Source: Nageia nagi
Taxonomy: Eukaryota > Pinophyta
Reading direction: 5' to 3'
Assembly: GCA_050084985.1 (NCBI GenBank)
Contig: JBITNC010000001.1
Coordinates: forward strand, 118,730,001 to 118,794,000
DNA length: 64,000 nt
Positions 1-12,606 of this stretch are shown here, one piece after another. Each line of letters starts with the position of its first letter. Within the stretch, counting starts at the first letter, position 1. A program made the translations under genes and the position numbers. A model generated the notes under the pieces. The model was not told where the DNA came from, made no database searches, and saw only the letters and a list, made by a program, of their open reading frames with translations.

Positions 1-3000
1 AGATCAAATCCAATATGGCAAGATACCCCATAATACTTGGAAGACCATGGTTAGTAACAATAGATGCATACATTGAGTATCAAATAGAGAATATATCAAT
101 TTCAAATGGTGAGTATAAGAAAAATATTATCATTTATTCTCCAGCAAAGCCAACAAATGCAAAAATTCCATTATGGGTTGAACATATTGATAATGACAAT
201 TCAATAATGTCTATACTCACATTGGGCTAAAGACCCTTCATATAGGAATATGATGAAGATAATGTGTTGGAATGGCATATGAATGATATCCCTTATCAAC
301 ATGGAAATAAATGTGCCATTCAATCATCCCTATCTTTAGAAGAGCTAGATGATGAGCCTTATTTGATAGAATCAGAAGAAGAAACCTTACTACAAAAGAT
401 AATAGACATTCTTTTGGAGAAACACCTAAACATCAACAACACAATATCAACTGAAGAAGAGAAAAGAATATTAGATGTGTTCGTTAAACATAACACTGCA
501 TTTGCATGGACATATGAGGACATGCAAGGGATCAACCCTTAGGTGTGCACACATCATATTTATATGCATGATAACTCTAGGACAATTAAATAATCACCAA
601 GAAGGTTAAACCTTGCAATTAAAGAAATGGTGAAAGAGGAAATACAAAAACTACTATAAGTTGGTTTTATCTATCCTCTATATGATAGTGAATGGGTGTC
701 ACCCTTAGTAGTTATCCCTAAGAAGAATGGAAAATGGTAGATATGTATTGATTACAGAGAGTTGAACAAAGCAACAAGGAAAGATCACTTCCCTCTTCCC
801 TACATAGACCAAGTCTTAGATAATCTTTTAGGTAAAAAATACTTCTCTTTTCTTGATGGTTTCAATAGTTACAACTAGAACCATGTTGCATAAAATGATC
901 AAGAAAAGACTATGTTTACTTTCCCATGGTGTACATTTGTATATAAGATCCTATTTTTCATCCTATGTAATGCACTAGCTACATTTTAGAGATTAGTCCT
1001 TAGCATTTTTAGTGATCTATCAGATTATGTAGAAGTCTATATGGATGACTTCACTACAATAGGTGAAGCATTTGAACAAGCACTACAATATTTGGAGAAA
1101 GTCTTACAAAGATGTAAAGATACCAACCTTTCACTTAGAAATGAAAAATGACACATTATGATGATAAAAGTTATACTTTTGGGGCATCATGTCTCACCAA
1201 AAGGCCTTAAGGTGGATCCAATGAAGATGAGGTAATTCAGAACCTTCCAACTCTACAAAGAGTAAAAGATGTGAGAAATTTTTTATGTTATGTTGGATAC
1301 TATAGGAGATTTGTGAAGGACTTTAGCAAAATAGTAGCACCTTTATTTAACTTGCTAACAAAAGAAAATGAGTTTAAATGGACTCCTACATGTCAAAAGG
1401 CATTCAAATAATTAAAAGAAATCCTAATAACAACACAAGTTTGACAAGGATCAAACTGGAAACTTCCATTTCATATATATACAGATGCATTGAACATAGC
1501 CTTGGGAGCAATATTGGGCCAAAAGGAAGATAAGCACTATCATGTTATATACTACATAAGCAAAATCCTCAAAGGAGAAGGGCTAAACTATATAGTGATA
1601 GAGAAGGAATTCCTAGCAATCATCCATTCCATAAATAAGTTTAGGCATTACATTATAGGGTACCCAATGTTTATGTGCATAGACCACTTAGCCATTTGAT
1701 ACTTGATGAACAAGCCTATACAAAATGGAAGAATAATCAGATGGCTTCTCCTCTTGAAAGAATTTGATGTGTAAATAGTTGACAAAATAGGAAAAGAAAA
1801 TATTGCTACTTACTTTTTATCTAGAGTGCCACACCAAATCGATGAAGAATTTGTTGATGACTATTTTCTAGATGAGCACCTATTCACTATCACAACTCAG
1901 ACACCTTGGTTTGCTGATATTGCAAACTACTTGGTCATAAGGAAGCTCTCTCAACACTTTACTTCAAATGAGAAATCTAGACTTATAAGGTAAAGCTCAT
2001 CATTCCAGTGGATAGAGGATATCTCTTCAAAAACAAAAATTGAGAATATATTACGTATGTGTGTAAGAGAAGATGAAGTGTATGACATTCTATAAGCAAG
2101 CCATGATGAACCCTATGGTGGTCATTTTGTAGCCAAGAGAATAGCCCTCAAGGTCTTACATAGTGGATATTATTGGCCTTCTATCTTCAAGGATGTAGTA
2201 AAATATATACAACACTTTGATCAATATCAAAGGGGAGGAAAACCAACCAAATCCAATGAAATGTCATTGTAGCCATAATTATCATTAGAATATTTTAATA
2301 AATGAGGTATGGATGTCATAGGGCTTATTAATCCTCCATCAAATTAGAATGAATATATCCTAGTTTGCATAGACTATATGACTAAATGAGTGGAAGTAAG
2401 ACCATTAAGAAATGTTAGAAAGGTGAACATTGTTAGTTTTCTCTATGAAAAAATATTCACCATGTATGGGTTGCTAAGAGAAATTGTTACTGACCAAAGT
2501 ACTCAATTTACATCTCTTCTGATTGAATAATTAATGAAAGAATATGAAATAAGGCATTCAACTTAGCCAAGTTGAATTCACAACTAGAGAATTAGAGAAC
2601 ATACTTACAAAGACAGTAACCATTCATAGAAAGGATTGGGCTAATAGGTTACCAAAAGTTGTGTGTGCTTACAAGATAACATGGAAAACAACTACAAGAT
2701 TCACCCCATTTGAGCTTATCTATGAAAAAAAGGCATTACTTCCTATTGAATTTGATATAAAAATACTAAGAATAACTACTAAGATATGACTACACTTGTC
2801 AAATGCACAAAAAGAAAGAATATATAGTTTACATACTTTAGATGAATGTAGACTCTAGGCATTACAACATACTAAAGTTATCCAAAATTAGTAGAAACTT
2901 TGGCATGATAAATTCATTCAAGAGAAGACTTTCTACCTAGACAATTGGGCATTATTATTTGATTCATGGTTTATAAAATTTAAGGGAAACTTATAAAATA

Positions 3001-3140
3001 GGTGGATGGGACCCTATAAAGTAGATACAATATATGCAAATGGGGTAGTTAAACTCAAAACAATCAATAAAGAAAGATACCCATTAATGAAAAATGGACA
3101 TAAACTGAAACTTTATAGAAAACCACTCTCTAAGGAGTAG
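1..3140 (+). pseudogene. pol: Athila-like pol polyprotein, decayed
   Basis: Would encode protease, reverse transcriptase, RNase H and integrase for retrotransposition. The frame opens inside the protease end (PIILGRPWL at 27-53). A linker with FAWTYEDMQGINP follows at about 500-540. RT lies at about 545-1250 with KATRKDHFPLP and the catalytic VYMDDF near 1040. RNase H lies at about 1475-1840 (YTDA start, then IEKEFLAIIHSINKFRHYI). Integrase lies at about 2090-3000 (GGHFVAKR, GYYWPS, and a core with VTDQSTQF). The frame ends with a WMGPYKV...NGVVKL tail and a stop at 3138-3140. More than a dozen in-frame stops and frameshifts break it; several stops replace Gln, e.g. YN-stop-N and ATF-stop-R in RT. 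Seen directly: motifs and stops. Family knowledge: order and Athila affinity. Confidence 0.85.
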
Positions 3141-3939
3141 TTCACCTTAAATCTTTAGAACCAGATGATGCTAGTAATGGTAGAACTTCATTCCACCACC
3201 GGTCCATGCTATCTTTTAACACTAACAATGATATACAATTGGAACTTTGATCACTTCTAGTTGTTCACATCGTTCAAACAAATTCAAAGAGAGATCAAAA
3301 AAAGGTACTAACTTTTATTTTATTACAAGAATAATAAGAAGTTAATTGGAGCTATAGAAGGATGCCTAGTCATCACTACAATGCTCTTTTGGAAGATGCC
3401 TGACCACCATATCATCAACGAACTTTCTTAGCCAACATAAATCCAACTCATGCACTTGCCACATGTCCATTTAATTGGTGAGCATCAAGTTTAATTTATT
3501 AAGTTTTGCATGTTTACATATTATATTTAACTATGTACTCTTTTATTCACATGCCTAAAATATTATCATAACACTATCTACTCCTCAACTCCTAAATTGA
3601 TTATAAGATCACATTCCTCATCCCACATCCCACCCTTAGCACATGTCTCCCATCCATAATCACCATTGATTATCAACCATTTGTATATAGATGGAAACAC
3701 TTAGCTAGGGGGGAGTGTGAAGCCCAATGATTTACAATTCCCAATACCTATCAAAGTGATGGATAGCTCATTTCACCAATGCAAAACATGCAATCAGTTA
3801 GTGTGATAAAAAAGCTATAGAAAGGGGTCGAATAACAAATCTCAAAAGTTTCCTAACAAGGAATTTTAGATAATTATTGAAGATTATTTCAATGTGGAGA
3901 AATTCATATACAACAAACTAGAAACTACAACCAAGATTG
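3141..3939 (+). other. Post-pol spacer with a polypurine-tract-like site
   Basis: No coding frame is recognisable. A purine run AGGGGGGAG at 3707-3715 is followed directly by TGTGAAGCCC, which has the look of a polypurine tract next to an LTR start. No matching LTR copy was found elsewhere in the window, and decayed ORFs follow, so it may be an internal polypurine tract or a chance run. Confidence 0.3.
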
Positions 3940-5900
3940 CAATTTTAGAGGTCACAATTGGAGAATTCATAGAAGTAGGATGGATGACCTTCATGAACAA
4001 ACTTCATGTATAAAAATAGGAGATTGAAGAAGAATTTGTAAGGAATTGTGAGACCAACCATTAAATTATGAAAAGAATGATAGTACATTTCACTGAAGAT
4101 GGTATAACAAAAGTTACTGGGTTACCATATATAAGGGAAAAATGGTTCAAGATTGATACAAAGAAATGTAAGGACTTGTTCGTAAGACTTGGATACAAAA
4201 AGATGGAAATCATGAACTAGGGCATTAGTTGCGTGTCACTACTAGAGCCATGGGGAGAAGTGGTATATCATCTAATTTCATACTTCACTAGTGAAGGTTG
4301 GTATCAATACATATTTTCTCACCATTTGAAACTTTTATATTATTTAAGACATAGAAAGCTAGTGAATATGCCATTCTACTTGAGTCACTCCATCCATGCA
4401 ATGTCCTCAAAAATTTAAGAAATTTAGGGTTAATAATTTGGCTCACCATGGGTTAATAACATTAATTATAGAACATTATATAAAAACAAATTACCCAAAC
4501 ATCCCTTGGGATCAATTTGTGAAAAATGGCCTAGGTCTCTTTGTATCCGAATTCAAGAATATGAAAATAGATAAATTAGGGAAATCTTTCTTCAAGAAAC
4601 TCTCGAATGATAATGAATTGGAAAACTACATAGAAACCTCAAGGTATAATGAGGAGGAGTTAGAATCAAAATCAAAATCATATTATGAGACCTCCAACAA
4701 GGGAAAAAGGAAAAGAAAGCAGAAATAAAAAGCCAAGAAAATGATGAGGTCTAATCAATTGTATGCTAACAAAAAGAAGAAACCCTTGAAAGTTGATAGC
4801 CTATCTACTTGGATGATGAGTATGAACCTAAAGAAGAACCTGTAAGGGAAATTGAGCTAGAAGAGGAGGACATGAATGATGATACTTTAGTTCAAGAAGA
4901 AAACTTAAGGTCTAGTTGCTATGAAAAAGATAATCTAGCTAGAATGAGCACCCCTAAAAAAGATATAGTAGAAATGTAAATTAAGGAAGAGGAAGAAATA
5001 GATATTCCACCTAGTTTTGGTTTGCAAACATTTGGACTCTTTAGTACACCATAAAGAAAGAAAGAAAGTAGCTCCTCTTTCAAAGGTAGAAAGGAAGATG
5101 TCTTAGTCCTTCAAGATTTTTATTCTTCATTGAAAGAAGCATTATTCAAAATAAAATTTATAGCTCAGAAAAGCATAGGGAAAAGCAACATCTATAGCCT
5201 ATATGAAGAGAAGTTTTCATACCTAGAAGCACTTAATACTACAAACATGGAATTAAGCATTTACTTCAAAAATAAGGTAATGGAGAATGAGAAGTTTAAG
5301 ATTGAATTACAATAGTTGAGGGAGGCAATTAAAGAGGTAGAAGAGATAGCTGAGCATCTAAATTTCATGAAGTAAATTAAGGAATCCAAGCAAAGGATTG
5401 CAAGTGCCATTCACAAAGTGGACAAACTGATAAGAATGATAGAAGAGTATAAAAAGGAAATTGACCAAATGAAACCTCTTCAAGATAAATACAAATAATT
5501 ATAGGAGGAAGTATCCAAATATGAAAAAGAATACATAGTGGTGTCAAAACATGAGAAAAAGCTTAGTGAATAGAAAGAGGAGTTTGAAAGGAAATTATCC
5601 AAGCTCAATGTTGAATATGAGGAATTCGAAATCTCCACTTAGACCCAAATGGACAAGAAAGATCAAACAACCAAGCAATACAAGGACATACAAAAAACTT
5701 TTAATGAAATTAGAAAGGTGATCAAGGATCTGCTTGAAGGCAAGGCCCTCCTTGAGTGTATGCCTTATGGATTAGAGAAAAATGGTATTTATTTAGGTTG
5801 GATATGCTCATGTTGTCTCATACAATTAGGGTTGATGATTCAAGATTCTTCACTAGGATCTATAACCATTTTTAAGAAGATTTCAAGAGCCTCCTAGCTG
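3940..5900 (+). pseudogene. Unrecognised post-pol ORF I with coiled-coil segment
   Basis: A broken reading frame that I cannot assign to a family. The N-terminal half has aromatic-rich segments (GLPYIREKWFKI near 4120-4150; SYFTSEGWYQYIFSHHLKLLYYLRH at 4275-4350) and a frameshift near 4395-4420. It is followed by a Lys/Glu-rich segment (4600-4730) and a long charged, probably coiled-coil stretch at 5130-5750 with at least four in-frame stops. A final aromatic segment lies at 5760-5900. It sits where Athila elements carry their extra (env-like or unknown) ORF, but I see no signal peptide or convincing membrane anchor, so an env label is not supported. Same strand as pol and apparently the same element. 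Confidence 0.45.
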
Positions 5901-5931
5901 AGTTTTATTTGTGTGGTCTTTTTATTACTTA

Positions 5932-6910
5932 AGATGACTCATCTAAATATTAAATTCATTATTGGAGATGTTCATTTGAGAGCCTTATGGTCATTTATGT
6001 CGAATGAACTAGAAAGAGAAGTGTAGAGATTAGCCTTTGATGAATTAAAATACACTCATCCTATGACCATTAAGGCTGAGCATAGGTCTGTAGAGGAAAT
6101 TAGGAAGGACATGAAAAACCTTGAGTCCCACCCAACATGTGCTACTAAACATATAGTTTTGTAGAAGCATGTAATCCAATAATTTTAATAATTATACCAC
6201 TCCAAGCTGAAGGATGTGATATTAGAAATAGAAAATAGGTGGGTAGATTTATCTCCATCTCTAAGAAAGAGAGAGCCCCACTCTATTTATGTAATGAAGG
6301 TAGCACTAAATAGAGCTAGGTGGTATGCATAGGTTGTAAATGAACAAGAGGTCAAGTGGGTTGGGATGAGATTTAGGCCATTGCCATTATGGACACCATA
6401 GATAGAATACAAGGGATGGACTAGTATAGATAAGATAGAATAGGAAAAGGTTATGCAAGAATTATTGTTGTAGTAGGGGTTTCATAGTGAGAATAGTCAA
6501 GTTTTCCCATTGGCATATGACATCAGAGTTGAATGTAAGGTGAAGATAGAAGGTCTAGATGATGAACAAAGATGTTTTGTTGCTTAGGGACAAGTAACAT
6601 ATTTAGCTGGAGTGAATGATGAGTCCTAAATTTACCTATGTTTTGAATACTTTGGTACCATATTATTTCCCTCTTTAGATCACCCCTCATCCTATTTCCA
6701 TAAATGTCAAGTGAATAATGGGGAATTAAGTTTGATATTAGTATGTAGACTACATGCTAGATAAATTAACCTACCAATGTGGCTTGAAGCTTTGAAAATA
6801 GGTTCTCACACTAGATATTGGCTAGTTGGAAGCATTTTGTGCTACCACATTTTGTATCCATTGTTGATTGAAGACAAAGAATACAAGAAAACCATGGCTA
6901 AAGTTTGAGT
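5932..6910 (+). pseudogene. Unrecognised post-pol ORF II, decayed
   Basis: A second frame starting at an ATG (MTHLNIKFIIGDVHLRALW) about 30 bp after ORF I. It can be followed to about 6910 through eight or more in-frame stops. Recognisable stretches include ALNRARWYA, KWVGMRFRPLPLW and LPMWLEALKIGSHTRYWLVGS. The latter parts look like a folded aromatic-rich domain rather than random translation, but I do not recognise the family. It may be a second extra ORF of the Athila-like element or the C-terminal part of ORF I. Confidence 0.35.
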
Positions 6911-7754
6911 GGTGTAACAAAGATATCACCTACATATCTATATGATACATGATTGTTGCCACATAGGATTTGGAGAATGATAGCACTTGAGTTAATTCAA
7001 GACTAATAGACTACTATCCCATGTTTCTTATTTTGCATTAAGAACACTCATGATTTAATATTGGCATTTGATGCAACTTTGAGTTTTTTGGGAGCTATTA
7101 TAATCAAATATATATATTTTGGATAGTAGAAATGATGGAAGTTAGTTGGATTTTCTATGCAAGTTCAATTTTTCTAGGTTATTAAGCTTTTTGAAAGTGT
7201 TTTTCTATAAAATCTAATTCATTCCTTTGCAAGAATATGGGGTAGGGCCCCATGTTTGTTGTTAAAAGCAAATGATTCAATTAGTTTATAGATTCAATCA
7301 ATTCATAGATTCAGATAGTTTACAACTTTAGTAGTTTTGTTGATAGATTAACATGCTTGATAGATGAATGGATGGTAGTGTTTATTTCTTTGAAAGTAAA
7401 CTACTAGAAGTTCTTTTTCTTTATAGGTTCATAGAATAATTACTGTGATGCATTTTTATTTTCCTGTTAATGTTATCTGTATGTTTCAATTTTCCTGTTA
7501 ATGTTATTTGTATTTCCTATAACCACTATTTCATGTTATCACTAGGATTTTGTCTTACTATTAAATTCATATTTTAATATCATTTTGATATACAACCCTT
7601 CCTATTCAACCTCTCTTAAGGATATAAAAACACCCACATGCATCCTTTGGAAGTAGAGACAAGGTAGTAGGCATCCCTCCAAGATAACTCTATTATGCAT
7701 ATATATTGCATAACCCTTCATAAGCTCCCTTTCTAGATTGACACTATATATAAA
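6911..7754. other. Noncoding AT-rich stretch, possible element end
   Basis: No reading frame with recognisable content. There is a short direct repeat near 7470-7515 (TTTCCTGTTAATGTTAT twice). The boundary between the Athila-like sequence and the chromovirus-like pol lies somewhere in 7600-7755; I see no clear LTR end or target duplication. Confidence 0.3.
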
Positions 7755-9455
7755 TGCTCTATCAGTTGGTAAAGATACAATAATTCATATAGATCATCAA
7801 CCTTTATAGAATTTATAATAATAATCTAAATTGCAACGATCTAGACATTTTCATTAGATGGGATTTTTACAATAATTTAATTTGGTAATTACATATAAAA
7901 AGGGTTATCAAAATAAGATTGTTGATATGTTGTGTAGACCACCAATAGTGGCAGTTGTTGCTATTCTACAAAATAGTTCTTTGATGCATGAGGGTTATAA
8001 AGAATAATATGTTGATGATCCCAATTTCCAAAGCATGTATCATAAATTGAGTCTTGGTAATGAGGTTGGAAATATTGACTTTCATGTAAATCATTTATTA
8101 CTTTATCGTTTGGGAAAACTTTATATTCCTATTAGTGAGAGGAATGATTTGATTACAGAAGCTCACACTTCGAGTATTTTAAGACGCTTTGGTGTTGGTA
8201 AGACTCTTGCTAATTTTCAAAGGTATTGTTATTGGCCTAAAATACAAGAACACGTATCTAGGTATATCAAAGGTTGTATGTTATGCAATGTTAACAAACC
8301 CAATAATAAGAAGTTGAGTCTTTATATGCCATTATATATTCCTACAAGACCATAGGAGAGTATTTCTTTGGATTTTTTTAGAGGCTTATATGTTTCTAAG
8401 AGAGGAAATGATTATTTGTGTTTCATTGTGGATAGATTTAGTAAAATGTGCATACTAATTTCATGTAAAAAGATTATGACATGTCAACAGGCTTGTAATA
8501 TCTTCTTTACTTATGTGTGGGTACATTTTGGTCTTCCTACCTCTATCATTTTTGATATGGATTCTAAGTTTCTTGGTAACTTTTGGACTACTTCTTGGGA
8601 AAGTTAGATAACATTCCATCCATACATAGATGGACAAATAGAAGTGGTAAATAGGACAATGGTACACCTTTTATGAGGTTGTTGTGGTAAGGATCCTAAG
8701 AGTTGGGATGAACATTTGAGTTATATACAACATGCATATAATCAAGCTATACACTCTTCTACTAACAAATCACCTTTTGATATGGCCTTTATTTCATCTA
8801 GTGATGGAGATAGTGTTCTTCATAATGAGGAGAAGTGAGCAAAGAATTTTATTGAGAGGATTAGGTTTATTCATTAAAAGGTGAAGGAAAAATTGTATGA
8901 GTTAATAAAAGTACAAAGAGACACATGATCATCATAGATTCGATCACAAATTTCAAGTTAGGGATAAAGTATGGCTTCCTATTAGTAAGGAAAGACAACA
9001 TAGTAAGGGTCAAAAGTTGAAGCCAATAAGGTATGGGTCTTTTACAATCATTGATCAAGTTGGAGATAATGCATTTTGGTTATACCTACCAAATTATATG
9101 TATATTTATTTTTTTATTAATGTGGAGAATTTGAAGTTGTACAAACCATACTTGGTTGTAGAAGATATAGGTATCATGTTGCCATCTATTAAGGATTTAG
9201 CCCTTGAGCACATGAGCATTCTAGCTGAGGATGCAATATTAAAAAAGAAGAAGAGATCATTTAAAAGTGGTGATCATGAGGTATGGTGTATTGGATTTAA
9301 GGTCCAACACCCAAACAAATCCAAGTGGTATGTAGTTGATCAAGCAAGGGAACTCTATCCTCAGCTTATTCCACCATCCTTAGTGCTTTTGGGGTCAAAA
9401 GCTCTCTGTCAGTGGGGAAGAATGATCCAAAATTTGGATCCTTATAGTATTTAGC
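7755..9455 (+). pseudogene. pol: Chromovirus-like pol 3' half (RNase H end, integrase)
   Basis: The second half of a Ty3/gypsy pol. It begins in the RNase H C-terminus (HIDHQPL near 7795, then a degraded KLQRSRHFH...GFLQ block). Integrase follows with the zinc-binding region ending in CMLCNVNKP near 8275-8305. The catalytic core runs from SLDFFRGL (8368) through IIFDMDSKFLGNFW (8548-8590) to HPYIDGQIEVVNRTM (8620-8660). The C-terminal SH3-like part reads KGQKLKPIRYGSFTIIDQVGDNAFWLYLP at 9008-9090. A tail at 9150-9450 (LALEHMSILAEDAILKKKKR, then HEVWCIGFKVQHPNKSKWY) sits where chromoviruses have a chromodomain, but the resemblance is weak. Stops occur near 8353, 8605, 8677 and 8836. Gag, protease and RT are absent from this copy. 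The LTR begins about 95 bp after its last stop. Confidence 0.85.
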
Positions 9456-9549
9456 ATTGATATGTTCAATGTATTTAATGTATTCTATTCATTATGAGCT
9501 TCCTAATGCTTCTTTTATATAGAAAATCTAATTGAGTTTAGGGGAGATA

Positions 9550-10485
9550 TGTGATTTCTAAGTTTGGGTATTTTGTTTATTAAAAAATACAAGAGGCATA
9601 AAAAGAAAAAAAAAGTAAATTTTCAAGTTTCTATTTATGTTTATTTTATTACATCATGTTTTATAGCTCACTTTCTCTTTTTGGCACTTTTTATGATTCA
9701 TGAAACTAACTTTGTGATCAAAAGTTATTGCATTTTGAAGTAGGCAATTCTTTTAATGCAATGTGGGGTGTTTAGGAGACTTGATTGCATGGGGGAATTT
9801 TGGAGGCTATATTACAAGCTACCAATTGCAACCATACTATTGGATCCATTAAATTTATTGATGTTTCCATGTTTCTAAGATGTTGTTTTAGTTTTTTATT
9901 TGATTAAAGTCCTATTTTTGGGTTGAAGCTATTTTATAAGCTTATAATACTTAAGAAAGCATGATTTTTCTTGTTTAGAAGCTCATATTAGGATGTTTTT
10001 GTAACCATTTAAGCTCAAATTTTAATTGTGGATATAAGATCCAAATGGGTATCCAAATATGGTATTTTTGTTATTTTTCCTAGTTGTAAAACCATCCAAA
10101 TTTGATTCCAAAAATTATATAAAAAGGAAGCAAATTGGATGTGTTGAAAGAGGAAGATTGTTATAGAATATAGTTGAGTCTTGTGGTGTTTTTAAAAGCT
10201 AAAAGAGTGTATAAAAATGTGAGAAGAGCTACTATAAGACTATGGAGGTCTTATGTACATGAATTCCACCCACTATTAAAGAGCACTTTTGTTGCTGGAT
10301 GTAGCCCATAGTGGGTGAACTAAGGTAAAATTAGCTTGTCTATGTGTGTTTGGAGTTCTATTTTCTTCTCTACTTTTGCATATATGCTCTCTAATTTTTC
10401 CTTACAAGCACTTAATGAGATTTGAGTATGGAATGATCTTAGAAGAGAATTAATGTTAAATTTTAATTCTATGGTTTATGGATCA
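9550..10485 (+). repeat. LTR 1 of the chromovirus-like family
   Basis: Starts TGTGATTTCT after a purine-rich stretch (GAGTTTAGGGGAGATA) and ends ATGGATCA directly before a tRNA-iMet-type primer binding site. A related copy is at 36735-37516 with the same start and end. A TATA-like box (ATTATATAAAAAGG) lies near 10110-10126. 936 bp here against 782 bp in the second copy, so indels separate them. Confidence 0.75.
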
Positions 10486-10505
10486 TGATAGGTATCAGAG
10501 CAAGA
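10486..10505 (+). other. Primer binding site (tRNA-iMet type)
   Basis: GGTATCAGAGC at 10491-10501, right after LTR 1, matches the usual plant initiator-Met primer site TGGTATCAGAGC. The first T has become A. Confidence 0.7.
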
Positions 10506-10605
10506 GATTGAATTAGGATTAACCTGTGTTTTGTGAGTTTTGTTATTAAGTGTTTGGAATTATTTTTCAACGAATAATAGATTGTAAAGTAAGAGAGAAG
10601 AAGAG

Positions 10606-11786
10606 GAAATTGTAATACTATTGCTAATTTGCAAAGGTATTTTTATTGGCCTAAAATGTAAGAACATGTATCCAGGTATATCAGAGGTTGTATATTATGC
10701 AGTGTTAGCAAACCTAGTAATAGAAATTTGGGTCTTTATATGCCTTTATCTATTCCTACAAGACCATGGGAAAGTATTTCTATGGATTTTGTTGGTTGTT
10801 TACATGTTTGGAAGAGAGGAAATGATTATTTGTTTATGATTATGGATAGATTTAGTAAAATGTGCATACTAATTTCATGTAAAAATATTATGACATGTTA
10901 GGAGGTTGTTAATCTCTTCTTTATTTCTATGTGAGTACATTTTGGTCTCCTTACCTCTATCATTTTTTATAGAGATTCCAAGTTTCTTAGTAACTTTTAG
11001 ACTACTTTTTGAGAAAATACAGACACTAAGATAAAGAGGAGTACAACATTCCATCCATACATAGATGGGCAAATAAAAGTGGTAAATAGGATAATGGTAC
11101 ACCTTTTACAAGGTTATTATGGTAAGGATCCTATGACTTAGGATGAACATTTGAGTTATATACAACATGCATATATTTGAACTATACACTCTTCTACTAA
11201 CAAATCACCTTTTGAAACATGTTTTGGTTATTTTCCAAAGTCACCTTTCGATATGGCCTTTGCTTCATCTAATGATGGAGATAGTGTTTTTCATATTGAG
11301 GAGGAGTAGGAAAAGAATTTTAATGAGAGGAGCAGGTTGATTCATCAAAAGGTGAAGGAACAAATGGAGAAGAGTCAAGCAAAGTATAAAGAGAGGCATG
11401 ATCATCATATAGTGGATCACAAATTTTAAGTTGGGGATAAATTATGGCTTCATTCTAGCAAGGAAAAATAACATGGTAAGGGTAAAAATTGGAAAATGAT
11501 AAAGTATGGGCCTTTTACAATCATTGATCAAGTTGGAGAAAATACATTACAGTTATACCTACCACCCTATATCTAGATTTATTCTTTTGTTAATGTGGAG
11601 AATTTGAATATGTATGAACTAGCCTTGGTTGCAAAAGATACAAGTGTCATGTTAGCCCCTAAGCACATGAGTGTTCTAGTTAAGAATGTAGTATTGGAAA
11701 AGAAAAAGAGATTAATTCACAATGATGATCATTAGGTGTGGCATATTGGATTGAAGGAATAACACCTATACAAGGCCAAGTGGTAT
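10606..11786 (+). pseudogene. pol: Chromovirus-like integrase, internally deleted copy B
   Basis: After the primer site and about 110 bp of leader, the sequence jumps straight into integrase at about 10608-10618. Gag, protease, RT and RNase H are therefore deleted. Content parallels 8205-9330: LANLVIEIWVFICLYL-frame zinc region, the core start SMDFVGC (10780-10800), HPYIDGQIKVVNRIM near 11055-11090, and a C-terminal part to KAKWY at 11774-11785. Many stops and shifts. The copy is cut at 11786 by insertion of element L2 and resumes at 36565. The leader-integrase junction is a deletion with no obvious repeat at its ends. Confidence 0.85.
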
Positions 11787-12585
11787 TGTAAACACCTAAA
11801 AATGACCCCTATTTTGATTAATGAAAGAAGGGGATAAAATTTGAGGAAAAAATTAAATTTTTCTAAGGTTTATCAATCGCTAGCAATTCATTACAATCAT
11901 CAATTATCATTACTAATTTCTAGCACCCAAGGAGTAATTGCTAGCAACCCTATAAACAAAAAATATAAAAAAAAAATAGAAAAATTAGGGCCCAATGAAA
12001 TAAACCAATAGATCAAGGATGATTCATCCTTTATCCTATACTTTCCTTGCATGAATTTAATTTGTGATATGGTTGGATGAGATTTTTTCATCTAACCTTG
12101 CATTCCAAAATAGCAAGTAATGCTACCTTAGAAAATCTATAGCTAATGCAACCTCACTCTATTGAATTAGAACTAGATCACTAAGTATATTTTAGTTTAC
12201 TATTTTTGATTATATGGATGTTTATTACATGTTTATTTATTATAATCTTAAAGCATGAAGAGTTATGTTTGATGGGTTGTTGGTTTGTGTATACGTAGGA
12301 TTCCAAGACTAGCAACTAATTAAGGTAAAGAGAAGCCAAGGACTAGCAAGGAAGAAGCAATCAAAATCCTTCTTGTTGCAATTCCAATCAAGTGACATTT
12401 AGATCTTGAATACATTAGCAAAGAAGGGCCTCCAAGAGGCCTATATTATGCATTGTATTGAAGCCCTCCATTACGAGGCAATCTAGAATTAAAACTAAGA
12501 TTTATTCAAAGATCAATAAATATTTTCTATTGATTGTGATAGCTTTTGTTTTTGCATGCTTGTAGGGTTGATTTTTGAGTAAACA
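11787..12585 (+). repeat. L2 5' LTR
   Basis: TGTAAACACC...GAGTAAACA, 799 bp, paired with 35734-36564. It contains decayed GC-motif copies (ATCGCTAGCAATTC near 11876; TTGCTAGCAACCC near 11938) and a TATA-like CCTATAAACAAA near 11949. Confidence 0.88.
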
Positions 12586-12606
12586 TTTTGGTGCTAGAAG
12601 GAGGGC
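12586..12606 (+). other. L2 primer binding site (tRNA-Asn type)
   Basis: TGGTGCTAGAAGGAGGGC at 12589-12606, three bases after the LTR. From memory of the plant tRNA-Asn(GUU) 3' end, the expected complement is TGGCGCTAGAAGGAGGGC. The single difference is C to T in a CpG. Confidence 0.7.

Larger units (their letters stand above)
1..7600 (+). mobile_element. Athila-like Ty3/gypsy remnant with long post-pol region
   Basis: Decayed internal region of a Ty3/gypsy retrotransposon. It enters the window inside the aspartic protease, runs through reverse transcriptase, RNase H and integrase to about 3140, then continues for nearly 4 kb with two unrecognised broken ORFs. The RT reads like the Athila branch (RELNKATRKDHFPLP, then an FLDGF-like block and YMDDF). 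A long post-pol region is also typical of Athila elements. No LTR pair could be found, so both ends are uncertain; the right limit is where chromovirus-like sequence begins near 7755. Confidence 0.6.

Noticed and set aside
3716-3730. TGTGAAGCCC after a purine run as an LTR start
   Set aside because: No second copy, no LTR end or target duplication, and coding remnants follow within 250 bp. Kept only as a possible polypurine tract.
3940-6910. Env-like protein for the Athila remnant
   Set aside because: Position fits, but no signal peptide, glycoprotein pattern or membrane anchor can be read from the decayed frames.
9150-9450. True chromodomain at the end of the chromovirus-like pol
   Set aside because: The tail is at the right place but lacks a clear WKGY-type core, so only a weak resemblance is stated.
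12586-12606. Partial tRNA genes at primer binding sites
   Set aside because: Only the complement of a tRNA 3' end is present. No cloverleaf can be formed.
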